64,000 nucleotides of DNA from Mesorhizobium sp. M8A.F.Ca.ET.218.01.1.1 (GTDB lineage: Bacteria; Pseudomonadota; Alphaproteobacteria; Rhizobiales; Rhizobiaceae): assembly GCF_004791165.1 (NCBI RefSeq), contig NZ_SRUZ01000009.1, positions 212,873 through 276,872 of the forward strand. The letters are read 5' to 3'. This document shows, piece after piece, positions 54,493-63,107 of this stretch (its first letter is position 1; each line of letters opens with the position of its first letter). The position numbers were made by a program, and so were the translations under genes. The notes under the pieces are model-generated. The model was not told the DNA's origin, searched no databases, and worked only from the letters and a program-made list of their open reading frames with translations.

Positions 54493-54879
54493 TCAGGTTG
54501 CAAGGATGGCCGTGGCGGCGATCTCGACGAGAAGGCCATCGTCAATGAGTGCTCCCGCCTGCACCATCGTCGTTGCCGGTCGAATGTCGCCGAAGACGGA
54601 GCCGTGGGCTTTGCCGACGGCTTCCCAATCGTTCATGTCGCGCAGGAAAATGCGCGTCTCGACAACATCATCGATGGTGGCGTCGAGTTCGCGCAGCGCC
54701 GCACCGATGCGCTTCAGAACCACGATGGTTTGTTGTTCCGCGTCGCCGGGGTGAAGTACCCCGTCGGGTCCAGAGGCGGAAGTGCCCGATACGACAATGA
54801 TGTTTCCGGCTCGCACGGCCCGGGAGTAGCCGATCGCGGCCCCCCACTTGTTGTTCACGTCGACCCTGGCCCTTTTCAA
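54493..54879 (-). CDS. RidA/YjgF family protein
   Basis: 128 residues. WGAAIGYSRAVRAGNIIVVSGT is the family start shortened to its core GYSRAVRAG...VSGT, AGAL.DDGLLVEI the end. The active-site Arg found in RidA before the final strands is replaced here (RPATTMVQAGALI), so it belongs to a branch with uncertain catalysis. The start is TTG at 54879 with AAGGAACGG upstream; there is no suitable ATG, and an in-frame extension to 54978 overlaps the aminotransferase gene. Between aminotransferase and BKACE in the operon. Confidence 0.82.
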   Translation of the reverse strand: MKRARVDVNNKWGAAIGYSRAVRAGNIIVVSGTSASGPDGVLHPGDAEQQTIVVLKRIGAALRELDATIDDVVETRIFLRDMNDWEAVGKAHGSVFGDIRPATTMVQAGALIDDGLLVEIAATAILAT

Positions 54880-54919
54880 ATTCCGTTCCTTGGTTGTGAA
54901 TTGGGTACTGGCGGCGTCA

Positions 54920-56239
54920 TCACGCGAAAGGCAGCAATGCTCGGTCGAAGGCCCGCACGATTTCGTCGATATCGGCATCTTCCATGGCGGTGGAGAACGC
55001 CATCAACCCATTGCCTGCAATGATCACGCCTTCGTCGAACAACGTCTTGGCGAGGGCCAATACCCGCGCGGCACCATCTGCGGCGAATGTGGAGCGGTAG
55101 TCGCTCAACGGTGCGTCCGTCAGGTGGACACGGCGCAGCGAACCCAGTCCGGTAACCTGCCCCTTGATCCCGTGTCGGGCGAAACAGGCACGAATACCCT
55201 GGTCGAAGCGATCACCGAGCGCCTCGAGCTTCTCGAATGCGGCGGGGGTCAATTCCTCCAGAGCGGCTATCCCTGCCGACATGGACATGGGATTGGCACT
55301 GAATGTGCCGCCATGCGGCACTGCGGGCTGGCCCTTGCTCGGATCGAACACCGACATTACTTCCGCACGGCCGCCGACGGCGCCGATCGCAAAGCCGCCC
55401 CCGATAATCTTGCCGAGCGTAGTGAAATCCGGATCGATGTCGAACCGGCCCTGCGCACCATTGTAGCCGAGGCGAAAGGTGATGACCTCGTCGAGGATCA
55501 GCAGCGCCCCAAGCTCGCGCGTAACCCGCCGCAGCATCGCCAGATATTCGGGCTTTGCCGGCACCAGCCCTGCGCGATTGGGCATGACGTCGACGAGCAC
55601 AGCCGCGAGGCTGTTGCCGCTCGCGCGAAGGATTGCCTCGGCCACAGGCGTGTTGTTGAAGGGAATGACGACGACATCGTCGAGCACGCCCTGGGGTGTC
55701 CCCTTGGCGGTCGGCACGGATCCCGGCCTGTCGATATCACCCCAGGTGGCGGGGCTGGCGTCCTGGCTTGTCTCGGCCGGATCGTAGGTCCCGTGGTAGG
55801 CGCCCTCGCACTTTGCGATCTTCGGTCGGCCGGTATAGGCGCGCGCGGCCTTGATCGCGTTCATCACCGCTTCAGTGCCAGAATTGGTGTAACGAAGCTG
55901 CTCGACGGACGGCAGACGTTCGCACAGGATTTCTGACAATCGAATCTCACTCTCGGTAGGCATGCCGAAACATGTGCCGGCTTCGAGCTGCCGTGTGGCC
56001 GCCTCCAGGATCCGGCGATTGCCATAGCCATGGATCAGAGAGGTGAAGTTCCCCAAGGCGTCGATCCGGACATGGCAATCGACATCGGTGATCCGGCAGC
56101 CATCGCCGCGCCAGGCATAGATTTGATGCGGCTTGCGATAGACGGTCGTGCGCGTGTTCCCGCCAGGCATGACCTCGCGGGCACGGGCATAAAGCTTTTC
56201 GGAATTTGGTGTCGCTGGTGCTGACATGAGGTCGCTCAT
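54920..56239 (-). CDS. Class III aminotransferase, glutamate-1-semialdehyde-aminomutase-like
   Basis: A 439-residue PLP enzyme. LRYTNSGTEAVMNAIKAARA and LLILDEVITFRLGYNGAQ are class III blocks; the Schiff-base lysine is K277 in TTLGKIIGGGF, and GTFSANPMSMSAG follows. The sequence is near HemL but the operon is catabolic, so it probably transaminates an amino acid or diamine. ATG 56239 chosen; GTG at 56242 and ATG 56227 are alternatives. Nine bases after the flavoenzyme stop. Confidence 0.9.
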   Translation of the reverse strand: MSDLMSAPATPNSEKLYARAREVMPGGNTRTTVYRKPHQIYAWRGDGCRITDVDCHVRIDALGNFTSLIHGYGNRRILEAATRQLEAGTCFGMPTESEIRLSEILCERLPSVEQLRYTNSGTEAVMNAIKAARAYTGRPKIAKCEGAYHGTYDPAETSQDASPATWGDIDRPGSVPTAKGTPQGVLDDVVVIPFNNTPVAEAILRASGNSLAAVLVDVMPNRAGLVPAKPEYLAMLRRVTRELGALLILDEVITFRLGYNGAQGRFDIDPDFTTLGKIIGGGFAIGAVGGRAEVMSVFDPSKGQPAVPHGGTFSANPMSMSAGIAALEELTPAAFEKLEALGDRFDQGIRACFARHGIKGQVTGLGSLRRVHLTDAPLSDYRSTFAADGAARVLALAKTLFDEGVIIAGNGLMAFSTAMEDADIDEIVRAFDRALLPFA

Positions 56240-56248
56240 CACATGGTT

Positions 56249-58294
56249 CTAGCTGGCAAGATTGATCCGCTCTCGACGCAAGGTCGGGTGGCCGTTCTCG
56301 AATTCTTGAGCAAAACGGTGGCCTGAATAGACGGCGGCATAGATGGCGGCCGGCGCTTCGCAATCCCCGATGCGTGAGACGCGGCGCAGTCGGCCTGCGT
56401 CACCCCTGTCAAGACGGGCGGTCAGCGCTTCAAACAGTTCGTTGCGAGGTAGCCGCGCTGTGACGAGGACAAGGGCCTCGATCTCTCGGTGGCTCGTTGC
56501 GCCTGTTCGCGCATCAACGAAGAGGGCCTGGCCTTCATGCGTACCGGTGAGCGCCATGTGCGTAACCATTCCAACGCCACGCTCATATAGCCGCTTTGCT
56601 GTTCGAATGTTTTCAAGCGTGTTGATCGTGAAGGAGGACACGTCGGCCGCTGGTGTGACCAGCGTCACATTTTTGCCCATTAGCGCCAGTTTTTCAGCGA
56701 TCACGGCGCCCATGTAATAGTGGTCGTCGTCATAGACGATAATGCGGCCCGAAGGGATATTGCCGCCCATGATGTCGTCCGGTGTGAACACGGGCACGCT
56801 GGCTGACAATGCAAGCGGCTTGAACGCCGCGCGCCCCACGCCATCGGCGCGCCATTGCGATCCAGTTGCCAGCACGACCTCATCGGCGTCAAACTCGAGA
56901 ACGTCGGCCAATCCGAGATCGCTTTCGAGATAGATCCCGACATTCGAGAGTTTGTCGAGCTGAGTGACGCGCCAGTCGCGGACCCTCAGCCACTCACGCA
57001 GGCCCGGCAGCTCGCCCTCGAGGGTCACGCGGCCACCGAGACGGCTTTGACGCTCGGCCAAGGTTACTTGGTAGCCGCGCTGACCGAGCGCCCGGGCGCA
57101 TTCGAGACCCGCTGGCCCACCGCCAACCACGAGCACGGTTGCATCGCTTGATTTGGTGGAAATTCGTTCGGGATGCCAGCCGCGGCGCCATTCTTCGCCC
57201 ATGGTCGGGTTCTGCGTGCAGCGCAGGTTCGTCATGGCAAAGTGGCTCGACACGCAGATGTTGCAGCCAATGCACTCGCGGATATCTTCGTAGCGCCCCT
57301 CCTCGATCTTCTTCGGCAAGAAGGGATCGGCGATCGAGGGGCGCGCAGCGCCAATCATGTCAAGCACGCCGCGACGGATCAGGCTTGCCATCGTGTCGGG
57401 CGAGGTGAAGCGCCCGACCCCGACGACCGGCTTGGTGGTGACGTCCTTGATCCCGGTCATGAACGGCTCGTGGTCGTTCTCCGATGCGAAGCGGGAGGTC
57501 GGCGAATCGTCGGCCCAGGTTCCAACGACGAGATCCCACAGGTCCGGCAGTTCGGCGAGCAAGCCTATGGCCTCTATCCCTTCGTCCGCGGCGCGAAGTC
57601 CTTCGGGGCCAAACAGTTCATCGATGATCAGACGTACGCTCACCGCGCAGGCATCGCCGCCACCCTCTCGCGTTGCCTCGATCAATTCCTTGAGAAGGCG
57701 AACCCGGTTTTTCAGCGAGCCGCCATATTCGTCGGTACGCTGATTGCGGGGCGAAATGAATTGGAAGGCGATGGTGGAAAAATTGCCGTCGACATTGAGG
57801 ATGTCGAAGCCGGCCTTGCGCGCACGCTGTGCCGCCGCCTTCCACCAGCCCAGCAGTGCCTTGATGTCGGACTTGTCCATGGCACGAACTTGGACCGGAT
57901 GGTGTCCGCTGACGGGTCTGTCCATCGGGCCGAGCGGCACGTCGCGGGTCATGCGATTGGCATTGTAGTAGGCGGGATAGGCGAGTTGCACGCCGGCGAG
58001 AGAGCCGTGCTCGTGAACGGCTTCGACCATCAGGGCGAGCGGCGGGATGTCGCCGTCATCCCACAGCATCTGCAGAACCTCCGGCATCAGATCGCCAGAG
58101 GGATGGACCGAGCAATGTTCGGTGTTGACCACCGCCCATCCGCCCTCGGCCTTGATACCGCGCATCGCGGCATGGGCTTGCGGTCGCAAATTGCCCATGC
58201 CGTTGCAGTGAGGTGCCTGGTAGAATCGGTTGTGAGCGACAACAGGTCCGATCCGCACCGGCTCGAACAGTATATCGAAGCGTGGATCGCGCAT
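56249..58294 (-). CDS. FMN/4Fe-4S/FAD oxidoreductase of the trimethylamine dehydrogenase type
   Basis: 681 residues. Residues 1-330 are an old-yellow-enzyme TIM barrel that starts DILFEPVRIGPVVAHNRF, as in trimethylamine, dimethylamine and histamine dehydrogenases; C341 begins the iron-sulfur motif CIGCNIC with a fourth Cys at LRCTQNP; residues 390-680 hold a dinucleotide-binding part (VLVVGGGPAGLECARALGQR). Electrons go from amine to FMN to the cluster. It would oxidatively demethylate or deaminate an amine. ATG 58294 is chosen; a 93-residue extension overlaps the aldehyde dehydrogenase gene and has no family similarity. Confidence 0.88.
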   Translation of the reverse strand: MRDPRFDILFEPVRIGPVVAHNRFYQAPHCNGMGNLRPQAHAAMRGIKAEGGWAVVNTEHCSVHPSGDLMPEVLQMLWDDGDIPPLALMVEAVHEHGSLAGVQLAYPAYYNANRMTRDVPLGPMDRPVSGHHPVQVRAMDKSDIKALLGWWKAAAQRARKAGFDILNVDGNFSTIAFQFISPRNQRTDEYGGSLKNRVRLLKELIEATREGGGDACAVSVRLIIDELFGPEGLRAADEGIEAIGLLAELPDLWDLVVGTWADDSPTSRFASENDHEPFMTGIKDVTTKPVVGVGRFTSPDTMASLIRRGVLDMIGAARPSIADPFLPKKIEEGRYEDIRECIGCNICVSSHFAMTNLRCTQNPTMGEEWRRGWHPERISTKSSDATVLVVGGGPAGLECARALGQRGYQVTLAERQSRLGGRVTLEGELPGLREWLRVRDWRVTQLDKLSNVGIYLESDLGLADVLEFDADEVVLATGSQWRADGVGRAAFKPLALSASVPVFTPDDIMGGNIPSGRIIVYDDDHYYMGAVIAEKLALMGKNVTLVTPAADVSSFTINTLENIRTAKRLYERGVGMVTHMALTGTHEGQALFVDARTGATSHREIEALVLVTARLPRNELFEALTARLDRGDAGRLRRVSRIGDCEAPAAIYAAVYSGHRFAQEFENGHPTLRRERINLAS

Positions 58295-58371
58295 GCATGG
58301 CTCTTTCTGTGCCTTCGCCTCAAATAACGACGAAGGGCGTGCTTGGTCAGGGGATGAAGCCAGTACGATCG

Positions 58372-59862
58372 CTAGGCGCGGATCTTGATCCAGGTTGCCT
58401 TGAGCTCGGTGTATTTGTCGATCGCATGCAGCGATTTGTCCCGCCCGAAGCCCGACTGCTTGTAACCGCCAAAGGGCATCGTAATGTTGCTCTCGTCGAA
58501 ATTGTTGATCCAGACCGAGCCTGCCCGCAGCTGGCGCGCGGTGGACAGCGCGACGTCGATGTTGTCGGTCCATACCGCGGCGGCCAAACCGTAGATGGTG
58601 TCGTTGGCGAGCGCGACCGCTTCCTCGGCCCCGGAAAAGGAGATGGTGGCGAGGACGGGGCCGAAGATCTCCTCTTGCGCAATGCGCATCTTGTTGCTGA
58701 CATTGTCGAAGACGGTCGGCTCGATGTAATAGCCGCCGGTCTCGCTGAGCACACGCTTGCCGCCGGACTTGAGCTCGGCCCCTTCCTTGGAGCCGATATC
58801 GATGTAGTCGAGCACACGATCCATTTGAGCCTGGCTGACCATGGCGCCTAGCTTCGTGGCTGCATCGAGGGGATCGCCAACCGTAAGCGTTTTTCCGACC
58901 GCGATCACCTTCTCAAGAAACACGTCCTTGATCTTGGCGTCGACGAGAAGACGCGAGCCGGCGTTGCAGACCTCACCCTGGTTGAAGAAGATGCCGTAGG
59001 CCGCCGCTGTCGCGGCTTCGTCGAGGTTGCCACAATCGGCCATGACGATATGTGGGGTCTTGCCACCGCATTCGAGTGCGACGCGTTTCATGTTCGACTG
59101 GGCGGAATAGCTCATGAAGAGCTTGCCGACTTCAGTTGAACCCGTGAACGTCACAGCGTCGACATCCATGTGCAGGCCAAGCGCCTTGCCCGCGGTCTCG
59201 CCAAGGCCGGTGACCACGTTGAACACGCCATCGGGAATACCGGCCTCCGCCGCGAGTTCGGCAAGCCTGATCGCGGAAAGCGGTGACTGCTCGGCAGGCT
59301 TGAGAATGACCGAGTTGCCTGCTGCCAGCGCTGGCCCGAGTTTCCAGCATGCCATCAGCAAAGGAAAGTTCCATGGAACGACCGCCGCCACGACGCCGAC
59401 AGGCTCACGCGTAATCATACCCAGTGCACCGCTGCCGGTCGGAGCAATCTCGTCGTAGATCTTGTCGATCGCCTCGGCGTACCAGGCGATCGTATTGGCC
59501 GATGCCGGGACGTCGATTGAGCGCGCGTCGGAGATCGGCTTGCCCATGCTCAAGGTCTCGAGCAGGGCGAGCTCATCACCGTGCTGATGCATCAGCTCCG
59601 CGAAGCGCTGCAGCACTTTCTTGCGATCGCTCGGCGAGCGCCGCGACCAGGAGCCCGACTCGAAAGCGCCGCGCGCGGAGCGAACCGCCAGGTCGACATC
59701 CGCCGCGTCGCACGACGCTATCTGGGCAAGCGTTGTTCCATTGGCGGGATTGATCGCGTCGAACACCCCACCCGATACCGCGTCCACGAATTTTCCGCCG
59801 ATGAATGCCTGTTTGCGAAGATTGAGATTTGACGCGGCCTGCCGCCAGTCGATTGCACTCAT
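58372..59862 (-). CDS. PuuC-like aldehyde dehydrogenase
   Basis: 496 residues, closest in feel to PuuC, which oxidises gamma-glutamyl-aminobutyraldehyde in putrescine breakdown: ELALLETLSMGKPI, WYAEAIDKIYDEIAPT, VPWNFPLLMACWKLGPALAA and FGGYKQSGFGRDKSLHA all match PuuC strongly. Catalytic C299 in GEVCNAGSR, general base in LECGGKTP (Glu kept, Cys next to it). ATG 59862 with an AAGG site. A 260-base AT-rich gap with candidate control sites precedes it, so the enzymes downstream start from here. Confidence 0.88.
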   Translation of the reverse strand: MSAIDWRQAASNLNLRKQAFIGGKFVDAVSGGVFDAINPANGTTLAQIASCDAADVDLAVRSARGAFESGSWSRRSPSDRKKVLQRFAELMHQHGDELALLETLSMGKPISDARSIDVPASANTIAWYAEAIDKIYDEIAPTGSGALGMITREPVGVVAAVVPWNFPLLMACWKLGPALAAGNSVILKPAEQSPLSAIRLAELAAEAGIPDGVFNVVTGLGETAGKALGLHMDVDAVTFTGSTEVGKLFMSYSAQSNMKRVALECGGKTPHIVMADCGNLDEAATAAAYGIFFNQGEVCNAGSRLLVDAKIKDVFLEKVIAVGKTLTVGDPLDAATKLGAMVSQAQMDRVLDYIDIGSKEGAELKSGGKRVLSETGGYYIEPTVFDNVSNKMRIAQEEIFGPVLATISFSGAEEAVALANDTIYGLAAAVWTDNIDVALSTARQLRAGSVWINNFDESNITMPFGGYKQSGFGRDKSLHAIDKYTELKATWIKIRA

Positions 59863-59871
59863 GGGATTGCC

Positions 59872-59910
59872 TTTCTCGATAATCGATACATCTATTCAAT
59901 TAACGAGAAA
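59872..59910. promoter_or_regulatory. Candidate operator upstream of the PuuC-like gene
   Basis: TTTCTCG and CGAGAAA form perfect 7-bp arms 25 bases apart just before the aldehyde dehydrogenase start. They could bind the IclR regulator encoded next door. The left arm sits close to the ribosome site. Confidence 0.35.
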
Positions 59911-60037
59911 ATAAACCTGTCGGCCGCTTCCTGTCAACACAAGATCGCAATGCTCCACATTGATTTCTCTGAAAACGAGCGCCATCGATGACGTTAGTCA
60001 GATATTTCTTATGAATATCTTCGACGACGTTGCGCTA

Positions 60038-60052
60038 AAAAAAGCTTTTTTA
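60038..60052. terminator. AT-only palindrome after the IclR gene
   Basis: AAAAAAAGCTTTTTT lies 70 bases past the IclR stop in the minus direction and is followed by more T or A on both sides. It can act as a weak bidirectional terminator or as an UP-element-like promoter part for the next gene; the sequence does not decide. Confidence 0.35.
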
Positions 60053-60122
60053 TAATAGTATATGCCACAAGAGCGCTTCGGTTACTACCAAACGCTGCCG
60101 CACAACCAAGAATTCCCGTGAT

Positions 60123-60929
60123 TCAAGCTGTAATTGTTAACGTATGCCGGAATTGTTTCTCCAGGACCTTAGAGAGTTTCTCCGCCAGGCGCTTGACCAT
60201 TGCGACATTGATTTCCCGGTTGGTGTCGATAATTCCCTGAATCGTGCCCGTCACGCACAGACTATGCTGCGTTCGCTGCCCATCGATCCTGATCGGTGCG
60301 GCGATCGCCGCAAACCCGTCAACATCCTCTCCGATGCAATAAGCCACACCGGTTTTGCGCACGAGTTGCAGCTCTTCCACGAGGACGGCGAAGTCGACTT
60401 TGGTCGCAGCCGTGAACCGCTTAAGCGGCTTGTCGAGCATCGAAGCGATGAAGTCCGAATCCTGAAAGGCTAGGATCGCCTTGGCAGAGGCGCCGGCGTG
60501 CGCTGGGATTTCATGCCCCGGGACGATGTAGGCCCTGACTAGATCGCCCGGGGCGACCATGTCGAGGCTGCGCACGCTGTCGCCCGACAGTCGCGCGATG
60601 AAACAGGCCTGGCCGGTTTTTTCTGAAAGCTCTTGCAAGGTCGGGCGTGCAACGACCTTGAACCAGTCGTCGCTCGCCCCTGAAAAGAGCAGTCTTTCCA
60701 GCCGTCGCCCGAGCTTGAAATTGGCCGCGCTTGGGCCGCTCTGCTCGATCAATTCAACATCAGCCAAGCTCTTCATCAGCCGGTAGGCCGAAGCTTTCGG
60801 CAGGTCGAGCATCTCGCCGACGGCGGTTCCCGAGATGCCGGCTGGAAAGCCGGCGACGATCTCAAGAATACGCACATAGCGCTCCAGAGGCTTTTCAACG
60901 GCCGCTTTGATGGTCGGAGTCTTCGTCAT
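60123..60929 (-). CDS. IclR-family transcriptional regulator
   Basis: 268 residues. The winged helix covers residues 12-75 (RYVRILEIVAGFPAGISGTA, LPKASAYRLMKSLADVELI); the GAF-like IclR ligand domain follows, with HAGASAKAILAF and YCIGEDVDGFAAIAAPI, both family hallmarks. It lies between the PuuB-like oxidase and the PuuC-like dehydrogenase and is the likely regulator of the amine operon. It is 12 bases after the oxidase stop. Confidence 0.92.
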   Translation of the reverse strand: MTKTPTIKAAVEKPLERYVRILEIVAGFPAGISGTAVGEMLDLPKASAYRLMKSLADVELIEQSGPSAANFKLGRRLERLLFSGASDDWFKVVARPTLQELSEKTGQACFIARLSGDSVRSLDMVAPGDLVRAYIVPGHEIPAHAGASAKAILAFQDSDFIASMLDKPLKRFTAATKVDFAVLVEELQLVRKTGVAYCIGEDVDGFAAIAAPIRIDGQRTQHSLCVTGTIQGIIDTNREINVAMVKRLAEKLSKVLEKQFRHTLTITA

Positions 60930-60941
60930 GATGTATGCGCT

Positions 60942-62300
60942 CTAGCCCCTTGCGATTCGATCATCATGCCAGTCGAAATAGCGCATGGCCAACGGCACAA
61001 ACCACGGCGAGCCGTTAAAGAAAGGCGCGGTCGGGAATTTTTCGACATCAAAGGCCGAGGACAGGTCCCCTTGCTGGAGAATTCGGGCCGCAAGTTTTTC
61101 CCCGAAATGTGTTCCAAGTGGAATGCCTGCAAAGTTGTAGCCAAGGGCGAAGTGTACCCCGTCCTTGACGCCAATATGGGGCATGAAATCGAAAGTTCCG
61201 GCGCAGTGCCCGGTCCAGGCTCGACTGAGGCGGACCCCTTTGAGGTCCGGCAGAATTCTCACAAGGCGTTCGCGTAGCGCACCGGCGAGCGGCGTCGCCG
61301 TCGGGCTCGCTGTACCAGTCATGCCGCCAAACAGAATGCGGCTTGAATCAGGTGCGGGGCGAATAAAATCGATGTTCATCCTGGTGTCGAGATAGGTGCG
61401 GCGGCGCGGTATTACCTTGTCGATTGTTTCCGGTGGCAACAGCTCGGTCGCGACAACAAAGCCGCGGAAAGGAATGACCCGCCTTGCGAGCCATTTGAGG
61501 TCGCGGCTCGTATAACCGTTGGTGGCGACAATGACATGAGGGGCAGCGATGGTTCCTTTTGAAGTTCGAACAGTTTTCCCGCTCGCGCCATGCTCGACGC
61601 CCACCACATTGGTGAGAGGATACAGCCTGACACCAGCATCGAGCGCCTTGCGGACAAGACCCGCGTGATAAAGCCCGGGATGAATCGAACCGAGATCCGG
61701 AATGATCGCCCCGCCATGGTAGCTGTCGGAGGCGATTTCCGTATGAACTTCATGGTTCTCGACCACGGAATAGTCGAACCCGACGGCCTGTCGGGTCTGT
61801 TCAAGTTCGGCAATCAAAGCTCGAAAATGGGCTTTCGAATTGGCGCCAATGAAGCGGCCACAGGTCTGGTAGTGGCAATCGATACGCTCACGCTCGACGA
61901 AGGCCTGGACGCCGCGCAAAGCAGCATCAAGCTCACGATAGACCTTTACCGCGTACTCGCGCCCCGACCTCGCCGCCAGCCATTCGACGGACCGCTTTAA
62001 AGTGCGCCCGACAAAACCGGCGTTGCGGCGCGCAGCGCCCTCGCCGATCCTTTGTGCGTCGAAAACAGCAACGTCGCAGCCCGAGCGGGCCAGATGAAGC
62101 GCGGCGACCAGGCCCGTGATGCCACCGCCAACGATGACGACATCAGCCCTGCCGCCAAGGCTGACCGGTTCCGTGTTCTCGTTGGATGCGGGCAGTGGCG
62201 CCGCAGACCACCAGTAAGGTTCCTCGAGATAATCATCGGCGAACAATTCGGCTTGCGCAGCACCAATCTTCCCGATGTCTGGCGACATGATGTGCAGCAT
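60942..62300 (-). CDS. FAD-dependent amine oxidase of the DAO family, PuuB-like
   Basis: A 452-residue flavoprotein. VVIVGGGITGLVAALHLARSG is the FAD-binding start, shortened to VGGGITGL; GEGAARRNAGFVG is the second glycine/RN motif typical of gamma-glutamylputrescine oxidase and related proteins, and the tail NFAGIPLGTHFGEKLA closes the FAD site. It should oxidise an amine to an aldehyde, which the PuuC-like enzyme could then oxidise. ATG 62300 and ATG 62288 are both possible starts. Four bases from the PotC-like permease stop. Confidence 0.88.
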   Translation of the reverse strand: MLHIMSPDIGKIGAAQAELFADDYLEEPYWWSAAPLPASNENTEPVSLGGRADVVIVGGGITGLVAALHLARSGCDVAVFDAQRIGEGAARRNAGFVGRTLKRSVEWLAARSGREYAVKVYRELDAALRGVQAFVERERIDCHYQTCGRFIGANSKAHFRALIAELEQTRQAVGFDYSVVENHEVHTEIASDSYHGGAIIPDLGSIHPGLYHAGLVRKALDAGVRLYPLTNVVGVEHGASGKTVRTSKGTIAAPHVIVATNGYTSRDLKWLARRVIPFRGFVVATELLPPETIDKVIPRRRTYLDTRMNIDFIRPAPDSSRILFGGMTGTASPTATPLAGALRERLVRILPDLKGVRLSRAWTGHCAGTFDFMPHIGVKDGVHFALGYNFAGIPLGTHFGEKLAARILQQGDLSSAFDVEKFPTAPFFNGSPWFVPLAMRYFDWHDDRIARG

Positions 62301-62304
62301 GAAT

Positions 62305-63105
62305 TCACCTTTTCTTGTTAGCGTTATAGGCCACGGCCATCAGGCAACTCGTCAGGATGATCATCACCGCGGCGGCAGCCAGGATCGTCGGATCGAGTTG
62401 TTCACGCAGCCCCGTGAACATTTGTTTTGGAAGTGTTCGCTGCTGAGGTCCGGCAATAAACAGGACCATCACCACTTCGTCGAATGACGAGGCGAAGGCA
62501 AAGACCGCGCCCGCCGCGACGCCCGGCGCGATGATTGGAAGCATCACCGTTCGAAAGGCCGTCACGCGGCCGGCACCGAGGCCTGCCGCGGCCCGCATCA
62601 GGTTGAAGTCGAAGCGCGTCAGTGTCGCCGTGACGGTGATAACAACGAAGGGTGATGCCAGAATGGTGTGGGCAATAACGACGCCGGCGTAGGAATAGTT
62701 CAGCCCGAGCGGCGAAAAGAAAATGAACAGCCCGAGGCCGAGCACGACGACGGGAACGATCATCGGCGAGATCGCAAGCGCCATCACGGCTGTCCGGAAA
62801 GGAAACCGTGGATTGACAAGCCCGATAGCCGCGAGTGTGCCCAAAGTCGTGGCCACGACGGTGGTGGACATTGCAATCACCAGACTGTTGACCATTGCCC
62901 CGGTCCACAGGGGTGACGAAAAGAGCTGTGCGAACCAGCGAAGAGACAGCGCACGGAATGGGTAGGTGAACCAGGGATCGGCATTGAACGAGATCGGAAG
63001 AGCGACCGCCAGCGGCAGCATCAGCAGCAGAAGAACGACCCCCACAAACGCATAGAGCGGTATGCGAATGTAAGTCGGAAACTCGGAATAGACGCGGCGC
63101 CCCAT
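62305..63105 (-). CDS. Spermidine/putrescine-type ABC permease, PotC-like
   Basis: A 266-residue inner-membrane protein with six spans. MRAAAGLGAGRVTAFRTVMLP is the EAA contact loop shortened to AAAGLGAG...F..V.LP; FNADPWFTYPFRALSLRWF is the usual PotC periplasmic start region. ATG 63105 chosen because upstream residues overlap the PotB-like gene. Two bases separate it from that gene. Confidence 0.9.
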   Translation of the reverse strand: MGRRVYSEFPTYIRIPLYAFVGVVLLLLMLPLAVALPISFNADPWFTYPFRALSLRWFAQLFSSPLWTGAMVNSLVIAMSTTVVATTLGTLAAIGLVNPRFPFRTAVMALAISPMIVPVVVLGLGLFIFFSPLGLNYSYAGVVIAHTILASPFVVITVTATLTRFDFNLMRAAAGLGAGRVTAFRTVMLPIIAPGVAAGAVFAFASSFDEVVMVLFIAGPQQRTLPKQMFTGLREQLDPTILAAAAVMIILTSCLMAVAYNANKKR

Positions 63106-63107
63106 GT

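Noticed and set aside
57173..58327. 384-codon open frame on the plus strand
   Set aside because: Antisense to the trimethylamine-dehydrogenase-like gene.
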